DNA from: an uncultured Lachnospiraceae bacterium
GTDB taxonomy: Bacteria; Bacillota; Clostridia; Lachnospirales; Lachnospiraceae
Assembly: GCA_944376125.1 (NCBI GenBank)
Contig: CALWBQ010000039.1
Location: 1 to 64,000 of the forward strand
Direction of reading: 5' to 3'
Length of the DNA: 64,000 nt
Numbering within the stretch: position 1 is the stretch's first letter; every line of letters starts with the position of its first letter. Below, piece after piece: positions 43,462 to 54,400 of this stretch. A program made the translations under genes and the position numbers. Below the pieces are notes generated by a model, which worked only from the letters and a program-made list of their open reading frames with translations, was not told the DNA's origin and searched no databases.

Positions 43462-43516
43462 AAAAAACTGCCGCGGTCTGCGCTCCAAACAGAGCGTGAA
43501 CCGCGCCAGTTTTTTC
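43462..43516. terminator. Bidirectional terminator at the end of the BREX operon
   Basis: A long stem: AAAAAACTG with CAGTTTTTT outside, CGCGGT with ACCGCG and GCGCTC with GAGCGT inside. It marks the left edge of the defence island. Confidence 0.85.
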
Positions 43517-43579
43517 TGCAATACGGCATATGGATTTATGAATTGTCTGCTGTACGCTGACCCTATTCCTCCTGCCAGT

Positions 43580-46177
43580 TCAGTTGAAAAAATCAAGCTC
43601 ATCCGCCGCAAAAGCAATATCAATCTGAAATTCCTCCCGTTGCGGGAGCTGAAGTCCCTGTTCATCTGCAATCACCAGATAGTAGGCAGCGCTATTGCTG
43701 TACTTTAATGATTTCAAATTAAAAGTACATCGAAATGTACGCTCTGTTCCATTCTCGCTTGTTTTATCTGCAATAATCTTCTGAACATCGCTGATCTGCT
43801 TACCGCCAGCATCCACAAAATAAACCTGGTAGGTTGCAGCTTCCCGATTTGCTCCCACGGCGTCCTTTTGGTAGAAGTTCAGGTTAAAAATCATATTGCT
43901 GATTTTTCTGCTCGCAGACAGCAGGCTAACAGTGACCGGCTTGGTATCATATTTCTGCCTGTTGCGCTTGTATTCCATTGAATCATTTCTCAAATGGTGA
44001 TAGTCAATCACTGGAACTACTATCTCCTGCAGACTAATACCGCCATGAACGAAATTTAAACCGCCGCCGTTCATCTTGATCCGGATACTTCCTCTCGGCG
44101 TAAATCCATCAAATCCAGTTTCTCCATCCAGGAATTTCACCGGCATCAGATAGTCTGGTGATGCGCCTTTCTGCATGATGGCATACCGTCTGCCGTACTC
44201 TACGTCCATGCTGTTAAAGCTGGCCTTATCCGCCTTGCTGTCCTCTGTCAAAGGACTGTATGTATATAAGAATCCATGATCGGCAGTAATCAAAATATTA
44301 GCTCCGCCAAACTCGTTGACGATAATGCGAACCATATTTTTCAACTCAGAAATTGCTTTCTCACAAGCTGAAAATACAGCGGTATCGGAGGTATGACTTG
44401 CTTCATCAATGGTATCATGGTAAATATAGACTACTTCCATGCCCTTTACCAGAGCGCTTCTCTCAGCTCTCTTCATACCGATAATGTTCTTGTACTGCAA
44501 TGCCACACTTGCGGGGTTGGCAGCTTTCAAAACCTTGTCGCGGTTGGCGCTGGCTGTGGACTGCCCGTCCGCCAATACAGAAAGTAATTCGTTTTTTACC
44601 TCTACAGACAGCTTGGAGTGAGGCAAAAGAGCAGCCATACCAAATTTTGTAATGGACGGAAAAATGCCCTGCATATTCTGGAGCTTTACCTGGCCCTGGT
44701 TCTCCCTCTGCAGCTCTTCCGCAAGGGTAGCCGCCACTTCATAGCGCATGGCATCAGAAATAATCACGAACACTCTGGAATCTGCATTTTTTACACGGCT
44801 ACGATAAAAGTCTTCCTGTTGAGGGATTTCCATAATCTTTCCATATTCAGCCAAGTCATCTGCACAGACATTGGACCAGTTATTTCCTAGTTCTCCTAGA
44901 AACCAGTGGGAATAAAGTCCTTCCACCTGGTCTGCAACGTGCTTAAACAAATCATCAAGCAGGATATTGGATGTTTCCAGGCTTCTCTGGAAGCAGAGGT
45001 GGAACTGCCGATAATAGCGATCCATCTGATAATAATCTGCCGTGTAGTTTTTCCAGATTTCACAGGCCCGGGCTAAATGGAACCCGGCAGAGTGCTCTTT
45101 GAAAAACTTCTGCATTTTCGCCACCTGCAAAATGCCGTCGTAGAAGTCGGCAAAATCCTCATACCAGACACAGGTGCGGCGTTTCTCCACCACTTTCACA
45201 ATCAAATCCACATCAATAATCTGATTGCTGATTTCCGTCATCAATTTTGTCAGAATCACTTCATTGATGCAAGGAAAGCATTCCGTATCTATCAAGTCTT
45301 CCAACGGCATCTGCTCAAAACGCTGAGGAAGACGGGCCTCTTCCTCCACATAATGAGCGATTTCATAAAACTGGCGATTATTGTCACTCCGCAGCCAGTC
45401 TGATACGAAATCATAACAGTACGCCTGATGAGGAAGGGAGAGAAATTTGTCCAGACCTGCCAGATGTTCCCGGAACAATGTGCGGGTGGATGCTGTCAGC
45501 AGCAAATGAATCGCAAGCTGACCGATATCACCCTCCTCCTCACAGTAACCCGTTCCCTGACGAGCCATAGCCCAGAATGCATCGTTTGCACCATAGTTTA
45601 CGAACTCCTGATACAACGGATTGCTGTCTTTATCGAAACCGGCACGGAAGATACTCTGAATGATCTGATTTGGCTGTGCGTCTTTCAACCCGCAGATTGC
45701 CGCCATCACCGCTAGGTGCAACTGCGCCGGATTGGAAGGTATTTTAGCTTGTGCTGCAATCTTTGCGCGGCGATCTTTAGCATTAAAAAATTTGCGGTAA
45801 TGCTTTACCTGTTTCCGCATCGCAAAACTTGATACCAATCCCATTTCATCCATCCAGATGGAAATGAGATCAGCGCGGAACTCCTCGCTGTACAGCTTTA
45901 TATCAATCAGCCAGTCATCGTCCGGTCTGTCAAAAGACAAGGGATTATAGACCAGATAGTTTGAAGTCAGGTCATCATGAGAGAGCAGCTTTTTTACCAT
46001 AAAAGTATTGCTTCCTGTCAAAACAACGATCTTTACATTCTCAAGCTGAATCCCATCCAGCTTATCCTCAAACTCTCGATCCTCGTCGTACCAGAAGATA
46101 ATGCGGCGGTGATAATATTCCGGCAACGGCAACGCAAATCTTCCGTTTAGTTCCTGTATTACTTTTTCTATGTCCAC
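43580..46177 (-). CDS. pglZ: BREX phosphatase-domain protein PglZ (type A)
   Basis: An 865-residue PglZ, the alkaline-phosphatase-superfamily component shared by all BREX systems. The catalytic domain shows FVIISDAMRYEVAATLAEEL (about residue 475) and ILITADHGFLYTYS (about 632), the metal-binding aspartate/histidine motifs. The N-terminus (FALPLPEYYHRRIIFWYDEDREFEDKL) is typical of BREX-1 PglZ type A. It is the last gene of the operon, six nt after the ATPase gene and directly before a strong terminator. In type 1 BREX the next gene would be brxL, which is absent here. Confidence 0.94.
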   Translation of the reverse strand: MDIEKVIQELNGRFALPLPEYYHRRIIFWYDEDREFEDKLDGIQLENVKIVVLTGSNTFMVKKLLSHDDLTSNYLVYNPLSFDRPDDDWLIDIKLYSEEFRADLISIWMDEMGLVSSFAMRKQVKHYRKFFNAKDRRAKIAAQAKIPSNPAQLHLAVMAAICGLKDAQPNQIIQSIFRAGFDKDSNPLYQEFVNYGANDAFWAMARQGTGYCEEEGDIGQLAIHLLLTASTRTLFREHLAGLDKFLSLPHQAYCYDFVSDWLRSDNNRQFYEIAHYVEEEARLPQRFEQMPLEDLIDTECFPCINEVILTKLMTEISNQIIDVDLIVKVVEKRRTCVWYEDFADFYDGILQVAKMQKFFKEHSAGFHLARACEIWKNYTADYYQMDRYYRQFHLCFQRSLETSNILLDDLFKHVADQVEGLYSHWFLGELGNNWSNVCADDLAEYGKIMEIPQQEDFYRSRVKNADSRVFVIISDAMRYEVAATLAEELQRENQGQVKLQNMQGIFPSITKFGMAALLPHSKLSVEVKNELLSVLADGQSTASANRDKVLKAANPASVALQYKNIIGMKRAERSALVKGMEVVYIYHDTIDEASHTSDTAVFSACEKAISELKNMVRIIVNEFGGANILITADHGFLYTYSPLTEDSKADKASFNSMDVEYGRRYAIMQKGASPDYLMPVKFLDGETGFDGFTPRGSIRIKMNGGGLNFVHGGISLQEIVVPVIDYHHLRNDSMEYKRNRQKYDTKPVTVSLLSASRKISNMIFNLNFYQKDAVGANREAATYQVYFVDAGGKQISDVQKIIADKTSENGTERTFRCTFNLKSLKYSNSAAYYLVIADEQGLQLPQREEFQIDIAFAADELDFFN

Positions 46178-46183
46178 GCTGCG

Positions 46184-47629
46184 TTATCTCCTTTCCATAT
46201 TGTTTACATAAATTGTGCTTCGTGAAGCGCCTTCTTTTCTCAGCCAACCGCTTTCAACCATTTTTCCTAAAATTTCTCTGGTTCTGCGCTGTTTTATGCC
46301 AAGAAGTTTCATCGCCTGTGCCGTTGTAACACCGGTATTTTCCAACACATACTTATAAATTTGCTGTTCCTGTTCAGTTGCCGGCAGTTTAGCGGCGGTT
46401 TCCCGGCGGTTTAACGGCGGTTTAGCGGCACTATTGGGGGCAACAGTGCCGTCAATCCGCCCTCGATAGATATTAATACGCAAATCGACTTCACCGCCAA
46501 TGAACTCCGGTTCCCGCAGACCAGCAGCTTTTACCTTACCGATGATTCTCGGAATACCGCTTCCCCAATGCTCGATCAAATTCATATAGGAAAACGCATA
46601 TGCAAGAGCTTCGTTACGAATCTGGGAATATCCCTCCTTCATACGCTCCAAAGTTTGTCCCATTGGCAATTTCCCTGGAGAAGTGATTTCTAACCGATTG
46701 TCATACACCGCAACCTGTATATTGCCATGATCCAGATAACTGCGATGCACCGCAGCATTGATGATCAGCTCACGAATGGCATCCGGCGGAATTTCATAAA
46801 CATCCTGACGATAAATACCCACAATGGTAGCACCCAGATGAATATTCCGCAGAACAAACTGAAATGCTTCCTCTATTTGTTCCCAGATCGGACCGGTATA
46901 CTCCCGGCGATCAACAAAAACTTCTTTTGTCGTTCCCTTGAACACGCCGCATTGCGTTGCAACATGAAGTCCTCCGCATCCGGTTAAAATAGTATAGGCA
47001 TTGGACGGATAATCCTTTCCATCACGTTCAATCAGAACTCCCCAGGAACGAAGCTGCTGTCTTCCAACATCTTTGACAGCTGCTTTCTGCTCCTCATTAT
47101 GGGCGTTCTTGATTGCCTGCTCCTTCATGGCTTTACAAAGAGCGTCAATATCTTCATCTGTGACATTCAGCCCGGTACACAGAACCTGGTCGAAGTAGCG
47201 GCTACTGCCCTCAAACATTAACTCTTTTACCATGTACTCATCAGCAAGGCGGGTAGTTCCGGCGACACGGACATATACGCCGCCATCTTTGCCGAGAGCT
47301 TTGATATAATATGGCCGTTGTCTGCCCCCAGAAACCTCTACTATAATAATCGTTTTGCCGTCAACCGTCTGTAAAGTAATATCGGGAATAATCGCCGGTT
47401 CACAGCTGTCTGACACTGCATTGGCAATAGCATCCATTTTTTTGAATACATCTTCCTTGTCAAAGCCGATCACTTCTCTGGTCTTATCAGCCACTCCGAA
47501 AATGATTTTTCCCCCGGTTCCGTTCGCAAAGGCAACCACAGACTTCATATATTTGATACTTTTTTCTGGCAGGTTTTCCTTAAATTCCACATTTTTAGAT
47601 TCCCCAGCAAGGATTTCTTCTATGGTCAA
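46184..47629 (-). CDS. AlbA/Schlafen-type ATP-binding protein within the BREX operon
   Basis: A 481-residue protein with an N-terminal AlbA_2 (Schlafen-like) domain (ESKNVEFKENLP, then GGKIIFGVAD), a central GHKL-like ATP-binding part (INAAVHRSYLDHGNIQVAVY, then NLIEHWGSGIPRI) and a C-terminal winged helix (about 410-475). Such proteins are often named transcriptional regulators or RNA/DNA-binding ATPases and often occur inside defence loci between pglX and pglZ. Its role in BREX is not established. It lies 39 nt after pglX on the same strand. Confidence 0.85.
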   Translation of the reverse strand: MTIEEILAGESKNVEFKENLPEKSIKYMKSVVAFANGTGGKIIFGVADKTREVIGFDKEDVFKKMDAIANAVSDSCEPAIIPDITLQTVDGKTIIIVEVSGGRQRPYYIKALGKDGGVYVRVAGTTRLADEYMVKELMFEGSSRYFDQVLCTGLNVTDEDIDALCKAMKEQAIKNAHNEEQKAAVKDVGRQQLRSWGVLIERDGKDYPSNAYTILTGCGGLHVATQCGVFKGTTKEVFVDRREYTGPIWEQIEEAFQFVLRNIHLGATIVGIYRQDVYEIPPDAIRELIINAAVHRSYLDHGNIQVAVYDNRLEITSPGKLPMGQTLERMKEGYSQIRNEALAYAFSYMNLIEHWGSGIPRIIGKVKAAGLREPEFIGGEVDLRINIYRGRIDGTVAPNSAAKPPLNRRETAAKLPATEQEQQIYKYVLENTGVTTAQAMKLLGIKQRRTREILGKMVESGWLRKEGASRSTIYVNNMERR

Positions 47630-47668
47630 TAGGATACACCTCTCTTTCTATGGCAGCTTTTGCTGCTC

Positions 47669-50600
47669 TTACTTTATTTTAGCCAGAACGTCCTGGAACT
47701 TTGCATAGTTGACTTTTACTCCATCGTCCAGATCAATAGCAATCATCTGGTCTGCCAGATGGTGAATTTTTTCCTCATAAGTCCGTAGCTCAGTATCCTG
47801 ATCTTTCAAGCGGTTCAGAGCTTTATTCAGCTTCACACGCTCGCTGGTAGACGCCGCTGCAATACGATTCTCCATATCCGCAATAGCGGTGCGGTAGCGG
47901 CTCTGCTGCTCATGGACATAGTCGGTGCGGATGCGGGCAATGGTGTCCGACTGATAACGGTGCATATAGATGAGAGCCTTGAAGCTGTTCTTCTTTCCGC
48001 TGTCAAACAGCCAGTAAATCGGACGTTTCTGGTAAACCTTGCAGTGGTCGGCGTAGAAATTATTGAGGAAATAATTGCGGATGACTTCTCTCGGCTGGCC
48101 TTTGCCCTCCAGGGCATCAGCAATAAATTTCAGATTCTCTTCCAGAGTGTCACTGCCGTAAACTGTTTCGATGAACTTCACAAAACGGCCGACTATATCA
48201 TCGTCAAAATATTCATCATCACAGATAGGGATAATGTTGTCCTTATCGGCAGGATAGGTGGTATATTTGCTGGCATCCCACTCGCCGCCGGCGTAGGCAA
48301 GCCCTTCCACATCCAGAGAATACCTGCCGAACATGCAGCCCACGGCGTAGGAAATCAGGCTCTTGATGTCACGCTGCAAATTAGCCTTGCGAACAGTCAC
48401 ATCCTTGTCCTCCACTTCCGGGGTCAACTCGTCCTGCAAGCCGTAAATGTCAATGAAAATGCGGTTGAGTTCTTCCTCGTTGGCTTTCAGTTGGGCGAAA
48501 CGGTTGTTGCACTCTGTTTCCCATTGGGCAAATGCTTCAGCAACAGTAGAAACAGAACGAATGAGAGGATGCTTTGTGAAGTCCCAGGAGGTTTCAAAGG
48601 AATCCCAATCTGCCTTTGATCTGCTCACATTATCAGTAGCTATTATTTCTACTTTAGCTTTAACGTTTTCTTCAAAAACAATCGGTATATTAGCAATAGA
48701 ACCAGCACCATAATTCAGAGTTGGGTTTATCACTTTTAGGATTTGGTCGACTACCTTGGTATTAAGCAGTGCTATCAAATATTTCCAGGTTTCATTAGGA
48801 AACATGGATGATCCTGCGGAGTCAAATAAAGCACCGAAATCTGAGCGTCTAAAACTTGATTTCCCTGCAGTCAATGCGCTCCATGTAATAGAGTTTTGAA
48901 AATATCGGCCTTCACTTCGAATTTCCTTTGTATAACTCCCTCCTTTGTACCTTTTTACAATAGCATCTTTCATTTCTTGCCCGTCGTTTTCCCAATTAAC
49001 CACATACTCCTTATTTCCATACCATTTTCTATATTCGCCGCCTTTGTTTAATGGAAACCATTTTTTTTGGGATGTCTTTGCATCTTTTGCATTATGAAAC
49101 CCAATTCCACATAGATTAAATGCAACTTCAAACCATAGTCTAAGGAAACGATTATTATCTGTGGTCGCCAAGCCCTTTTTAGGGTGAGCAACTGTCTCTA
49201 ACAAAGTTCCATTTTCAAAAGCAATGTAAAATTTATCATTAACCCAATACGCCATAGGACTTCCTGGAATTTTGGAAAAGTTAGATTGCTGGGCTTCGTA
49301 AAAATAACCGCAGTCTGGATTTTGGATCGCTTCCAACACTTTTTCTTTTTGTACTTCCATTCCGCCCTTAAAATCGGACAGCCGGAAGCATAGCGACTTG
49401 TTTTCGCTTGTGCAATTTTGCAGCACAAAGGAACAGATTGGAACCGTCGCTTCCTCAAAAGCAGAATATTCCATCTGAATCAGCGATGTAATAGATTTGC
49501 TGTTGATAATATACTCACGTAACTTCTCGTAAGTCTTGATAAACATCCAGACAAACGGAGTCATAAACGCAGAATATGCTTCTTTTTTGCAAAATCCAAA
49601 GTTTCGATAAATGAAAACACTGAATAAATCACCAGAGTAGTCTTTATAATTCTCCGTCACGAATTTCTTTAACTTGTCGTTGTATTTGTTCAGATATGGC
49701 GGGTTCGTACAGACTACTGCATATTTCTGGGACAACAGGCGGCGGCAATTCCAATCATTCAAACGAATGTCATAATCCATGTCGAACAACGTAAGCACTT
49801 CAGGCTCTTCTGGCTGTGCTTCCAGCGTGTCAACCTGCAACAGGGAGCCGTAGGCTTTCAATTCGTGATCCATCTTTGGATAATATACCTGCGGATAAAT
49901 TCCATGCTTGAAAAATCTTGCATCGTACTGTCTAGCTTTCATCATTACAACAAAATAAGCCAACTGAGTGCAGCGCTCATCAATGTCAAAACCATATAGA
50001 TTGTTTTGCATAATCTCTGCCACAGCTTCTCTATCGGTATAACCATACTCTCGGTAAATCTCCATCAAAACATCAAAAGCATATGCTAAGATATGACCGC
50101 TACCCATACAAGGGTCGAAGAAAGTCAAGTCCTGCGGAGTTACCGATTCATTTACAGTTTGAATTTTTCCATCTTTCGGTTTCACCAGAAATTTCAGTTT
50201 TTCCGCAAGATTGCTTTCCGGATGCCGTTCAATCCAATAACGACCGAGAGAGTTATCGACCATGTAGCGAACAACCCAATCTGTAGTAAAGAGCTGTGTT
50301 GCTGCTGGAATATCTTCTTGCTTAACTGTACCCTTATAAATGTTTACAATTTCATCGTGCTTTTCCGAAATATAATATTGATACAACCAACCAACAACTT
50401 CAACCGCATCCTGCCAATCCTCCTCCGGAATCAACGAAATCATCTGCTCAATGACGCTGCCTTCCCGAAGCAGGTTGTCTGGAAGCAACAGCTCGGTGTA
50501 ATCAGCGATTCGCTGGAACATTCCTGGCAGAATGGGATTAAGGGAGTTGCACTGGATAATTAGCAGATATCTATACAGATCTTCAGTCTGGTTAGAATTT

Positions 50601-51001
50601 TTCAGCTCATAGACACGCTCCATGTCCAAACCATCCATATCCAGATGAATGGCTTCGTCAAGAATCTGCGGCTTAAATTCGTTAGCTCCGTTGGTAAACA
50701 CTCGCACACGGGTTGGGAGATAACCGTTGATCTCCATGAATCGCAGAGCGATAAACCGGTTGAACCAGGTATAGGCAACCTCCTCCATTACTTCTTCAAA
50801 ACCTTTATAGTTAATTTGCAAAATCAACGCTCTGCGCTGATTTTTTTGAACATCCGTCAAGACTTTGCCACCCACGCTGTCAGCGTCAGCATCAATGGCG
50901 TTATCCCGTGTAATTCCATATTGCATGGCTTTCTGGGACACACGCTCAATCAGCTCCCGTCTTGCCCAGACAGCAAATTTTTTAATTGCATTTTTATCCA
51001 T
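47669..51001 (-). CDS. pglX: BREX adenine-specific DNA methyltransferase PglX
   Basis: An 1110-residue N6-adenine methyltransferase that marks self DNA in BREX. SAM-binding motif I FFDPCMGSGHILAYAFDVL lies near residue 303 and catalytic motif IV VVCTNPPYLNKYN near 433. The N-terminus (KKFAVWARRELIERVSQKA) and the C-terminal coiled-coil region are typical of BREX-1 PglX. The frame is full length, with no stop or frameshift that would suggest phase variation. A start at 51001 is natural (MDKNAIKKFAVWA). Confidence 0.95.
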   Translation of the reverse strand: MDKNAIKKFAVWARRELIERVSQKAMQYGITRDNAIDADADSVGGKVLTDVQKNQRRALILQINYKGFEEVMEEVAYTWFNRFIALRFMEINGYLPTRVRVFTNGANEFKPQILDEAIHLDMDGLDMERVYELKNSNQTEDLYRYLLIIQCNSLNPILPGMFQRIADYTELLLPDNLLREGSVIEQMISLIPEEDWQDAVEVVGWLYQYYISEKHDEIVNIYKGTVKQEDIPAATQLFTTDWVVRYMVDNSLGRYWIERHPESNLAEKLKFLVKPKDGKIQTVNESVTPQDLTFFDPCMGSGHILAYAFDVLMEIYREYGYTDREAVAEIMQNNLYGFDIDERCTQLAYFVVMMKARQYDARFFKHGIYPQVYYPKMDHELKAYGSLLQVDTLEAQPEEPEVLTLFDMDYDIRLNDWNCRRLLSQKYAVVCTNPPYLNKYNDKLKKFVTENYKDYSGDLFSVFIYRNFGFCKKEAYSAFMTPFVWMFIKTYEKLREYIINSKSITSLIQMEYSAFEEATVPICSFVLQNCTSENKSLCFRLSDFKGGMEVQKEKVLEAIQNPDCGYFYEAQQSNFSKIPGSPMAYWVNDKFYIAFENGTLLETVAHPKKGLATTDNNRFLRLWFEVAFNLCGIGFHNAKDAKTSQKKWFPLNKGGEYRKWYGNKEYVVNWENDGQEMKDAIVKRYKGGSYTKEIRSEGRYFQNSITWSALTAGKSSFRRSDFGALFDSAGSSMFPNETWKYLIALLNTKVVDQILKVINPTLNYGAGSIANIPIVFEENVKAKVEIIATDNVSRSKADWDSFETSWDFTKHPLIRSVSTVAEAFAQWETECNNRFAQLKANEEELNRIFIDIYGLQDELTPEVEDKDVTVRKANLQRDIKSLISYAVGCMFGRYSLDVEGLAYAGGEWDASKYTTYPADKDNIIPICDDEYFDDDIVGRFVKFIETVYGSDTLEENLKFIADALEGKGQPREVIRNYFLNNFYADHCKVYQKRPIYWLFDSGKKNSFKALIYMHRYQSDTIARIRTDYVHEQQSRYRTAIADMENRIAAASTSERVKLNKALNRLKDQDTELRTYEEKIHHLADQMIAIDLDDGVKVNYAKFQDVLAKIK

Positions 51002-51012
51002 GATTTATTCTC

Positions 51013-51393
51013 CTAAATGAGCTCACCAGAATCCGTAAAATTTGTTTGCAAGGCATCTGCATCCTGTTCCATAAGCGTATAAATTGCGTTTTCATTGGGT
51101 AAGATAACCTGTTTAGCTTCGTCCATGAAACAATCAACAAGATTTTTTCCCTCATAGTACAGGGAAAAGTGATCTAAGATGAAAGCGTTTTTGCCGACAT
51201 TGAATACTTTGATACCATACTCTGAAGCACTTGTCTTTGTGCGAAGTTCCTTCTCAGTCAGTTTATCTTCCGGTATATCCGTCATCTGAAAGCATAACCT
51301 TGGTTGCTCCCTGAGGGAGATACTCCATTCATTCAAAAACCAAGCTGCAAAAGCACCAATAATAGCTCCAGCTAAGGCAATAGCAAGTTCCAT
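51013..51393 (-). CDS. Small membrane-anchored protein between brxC and pglX
   Basis: A 126-residue protein with one N-terminal membrane segment (ELAIALAGAIIGAFAAWFLN) and a soluble domain of about 100 residues (PRLCFQMTDIPEDKL to the end). It looks like a membrane-tethered immunoglobulin-like or beta domain, with a FILDHFSLYYEGK strand pattern. I do not recognise the family. The start is ATGATG with GAGGTGAT upstream; 51393 is preferred over 51396. It is enclosed in the BREX operon, 11 nt before pglX and 23 nt after brxC, so it is cotranscribed. Confidence 0.7.
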   Translation of the reverse strand: MELAIALAGAIIGAFAAWFLNEWSISLREQPRLCFQMTDIPEDKLTEKELRTKTSASEYGIKVFNVGKNAFILDHFSLYYEGKNLVDCFMDEAKQVILPNENAIYTLMEQDADALQTNFTDSGELI

Positions 51394-51416
51394 CAATAAA
51401 AATCACCTCATAATCT

Positions 51417-54400
51417 TTAACTCAGCTTTATTCCATCGCAATCCTTCATCATGGCAGTCAAATAGCTTTTCACGCGTTCTACATAAGCGTCAATATCTTC
51501 CTGGCTTTCCAATACTTTTGCTGGGAAAGCTGCCTGACGGTACACAGTCTTGATTACTTTCCTTGCGGCAGTCTTCTCTGCCCCGTAAGATACCTCTTTT
51601 TCGGCAACGATTGGCGGCTTTTTCGCGGTTTCAATTCGTTCGCAAATATCATCTTTGTACGACCAAATCTGCGGAACCAAGCCGTCCAGCAGGGCAAGGC
51701 TCTGAAGTTCCCGGATTTTGGCTTTCTGCTGATCGAAAAAAGCATCGCCCCTTTTCACCAGGTCCATGCAGGCGGCATCGTCGTCTGACAGAGTGTGGAC
51801 TTCTTCCATGCACTGACGGATGATTTCCAAAAGCTCGGCACGTTTGCCCTCCAATAGTCTGCCGTGTCCTTCCCGTACTTTATCCATCAACCCGTTCAGT
51901 TCTGGAATTCTGCGGTAAATGCTTTTCGGGTCGCTCTGCACCACAGTGATCAGGCGAATCTGGTTCAGCGCTTCGTTAGCTTCTTTCTCTTTTTTGAGGT
52001 AATTCAGGTCATTTTTCAGGTCTTCCTCCATTTTGACTGCAGCGTCAAACACCTGGACTTGATTCTTAAAGAATCCTTCCACACGCTGCATCTTTTCCTT
52101 ATTGTCAAAAAGATTATCTTCCTCTTTCAGAACCGCATCGATCAGGGCAATGTTATCTTTTCTCTGAGAAAGGATCTTGTCCACCTGCTCGATGGAAGCA
52201 AGAACCAGATTCCGTTCCGGGTACTTATGCCTCTCATATCTGCTGCTCAGTTCCAGGTAATGCTCTCTCAAAGCGGTAAATTTCTGCACGACAAACGCAA
52301 CCAGACCATCCTCATCGTCCGGCACATCCATCACATCAAAATATTCCCGGAGTAGTCCTTTCACGGCCCGCATCTTGGCAGCGGTGATCATCTGGCGTTT
52401 GCTGATGCTGGTCTTACCGATCTCGCTCTTTTTACGGAGCATATCCGGCAGCTTCGGGTTGTCTGGCTGAATGGTGGAACCGGCGTATTTGATAGTGACT
52501 TTCTGGTCATAAATCAATCTGGCAACCACGGCTGCAATGTCGATTTCTCTCCAGCCATAGGGAATTGCACTGTAACGGCTTTGAATATCTGCCATTGAAG
52601 TCGGAAGATTTTTCATCGCCTGCATTTCCAGATACTCTTCAATTTTGGCAGCTGCACCGCGGTTCGGTTCCATGCCAGGCATCATGTTATCTGTACCGGT
52701 CAGTATTTCAATGATATCCGCATCGGTATCTGCATTTTTTTCAATCAGAGACAGCTCACTGTATACATGGGAAACCAGGTATTCCAAAGCCTGGTCAATT
52801 TTGCTCTTTGCATTGCCGCCTTTGATTTCAATATGCTCGCCATCCACATAGAACTGTGCAGACTCGATGGCTTTGACCAGATCCTCCATAGCAGTCTGCT
52901 CATACTTAGTCGCCTCTTCCTGCTGATCCCGGATAATATCCTGAACCGACTTTGGAAGCTGGTTTACATTTCGCTGTTTGATATACTTGCGAATCTTCAT
53001 AGCATTCTCTAAAGATTCATAGTATGGCGTTTCAGTAAGTACAACGATCGCTTCTTTGCCTTTAGATTCTGTCATCAGCCGCAGCTCAGATTTTTCCGCA
53101 GCATCCGTGGCGACTGTCAGAAAACGCAGACACATTCCGCCTGTAAAATTGCCGATATTAATACCGTCTACCATTTGGTCAAAAGCAAAGTCGTATTTCC
53201 CATAGCGGTATTTCTTTGTAGTAAAAATATCGGCAAAAATCATCTGTCCGATACGGTCTACAATGGAGGCGGTATCGACAGGGGTATTTTTGATCTCTTT
53301 CTGGATGTCCTGTTCTTCATCAGTCAGGAAGTTATAAACTTCGCCTGTTCTTCCTATGTAATTCTGGCTCATCAGACGATTCAGACAACCGCGAACGGTT
53401 TCACGCATGGTGATTTTATCCATACGAATATCATCTGCCATCAAAATCACGATGTTATCCAAATTGGCAGGAATATCATCAATATATCGAATCAGATACA
53501 ACAGTTTCAGCACATCTACATCCAGCGCTTCAATGCCATCTCCATTATCTGCAGCTCTCTGGCAGCGCTCAATGACACGGCGGATAGAACCGTCCAGGAA
53601 AGTATGTACGGTATCGTAAAAACGGAAGAAGGGCACAAGGGCATACTCATCCTTCCCCTGTATTTTCTGTGCGGCCTCCTGGAAGCCGGAAAGCATGGAG
53701 CGTTCACCACCGGAAAGATGTTTGCCGGAGTTGCCGTGTTTACGGATTTCAGCAAATACTTTCTGCATGATGATAAACTGGTAAGGTACAAAGGGGAAGT
53801 TTGCCGCAAATTCTCCTGGGCCGGAATAGCCCTTAATATCCAGAATCGAGTCGGTGAAGCTGAACAGATTGCGGAGGACTGAATCATTTTTATCATAAAC
53901 TCTCTCCAGTTCCGCTTCCGCCGCTTTATTCTTCTTCAGAATACGCTTCTGGATCACTTCATCCACGGAAGAAGATGAAAGGCTCAGCCGGGTTTTAAAA
54001 CGAGCCTGGATACGGGAAAACTCATCTGCACGGACTTTGATGATCTCATCAATCGCTTCTTGTCCCGTGCAGACAATCCACACCTTGCCGCCGCATTCAC
54101 TGCCGATTTTCTCTACCAGTGACTGGAGATTCAAAAGCATATCTGTGTCTGTGCCGACGTACTGCCCTACTTCGTCCGCCATAAAGAGAAGCCGGAAGCT
54201 GTTCGGCTTTGTTTTCAGATAATCTTTGATATCGTCCACTAACTGAGCGATGGAAAACTCGACGGCTGATTTGTCGTTAAACCACGCTCTGGCATCTTCT
54301 TCACTCATATCCAGAACTTCCATCAGAGTAGGGATAATATACTTTCCATTGAACGCAAATGCCTTGCGGGATTCCAGCCAGGGCATTCCTTTTTTTTCTT

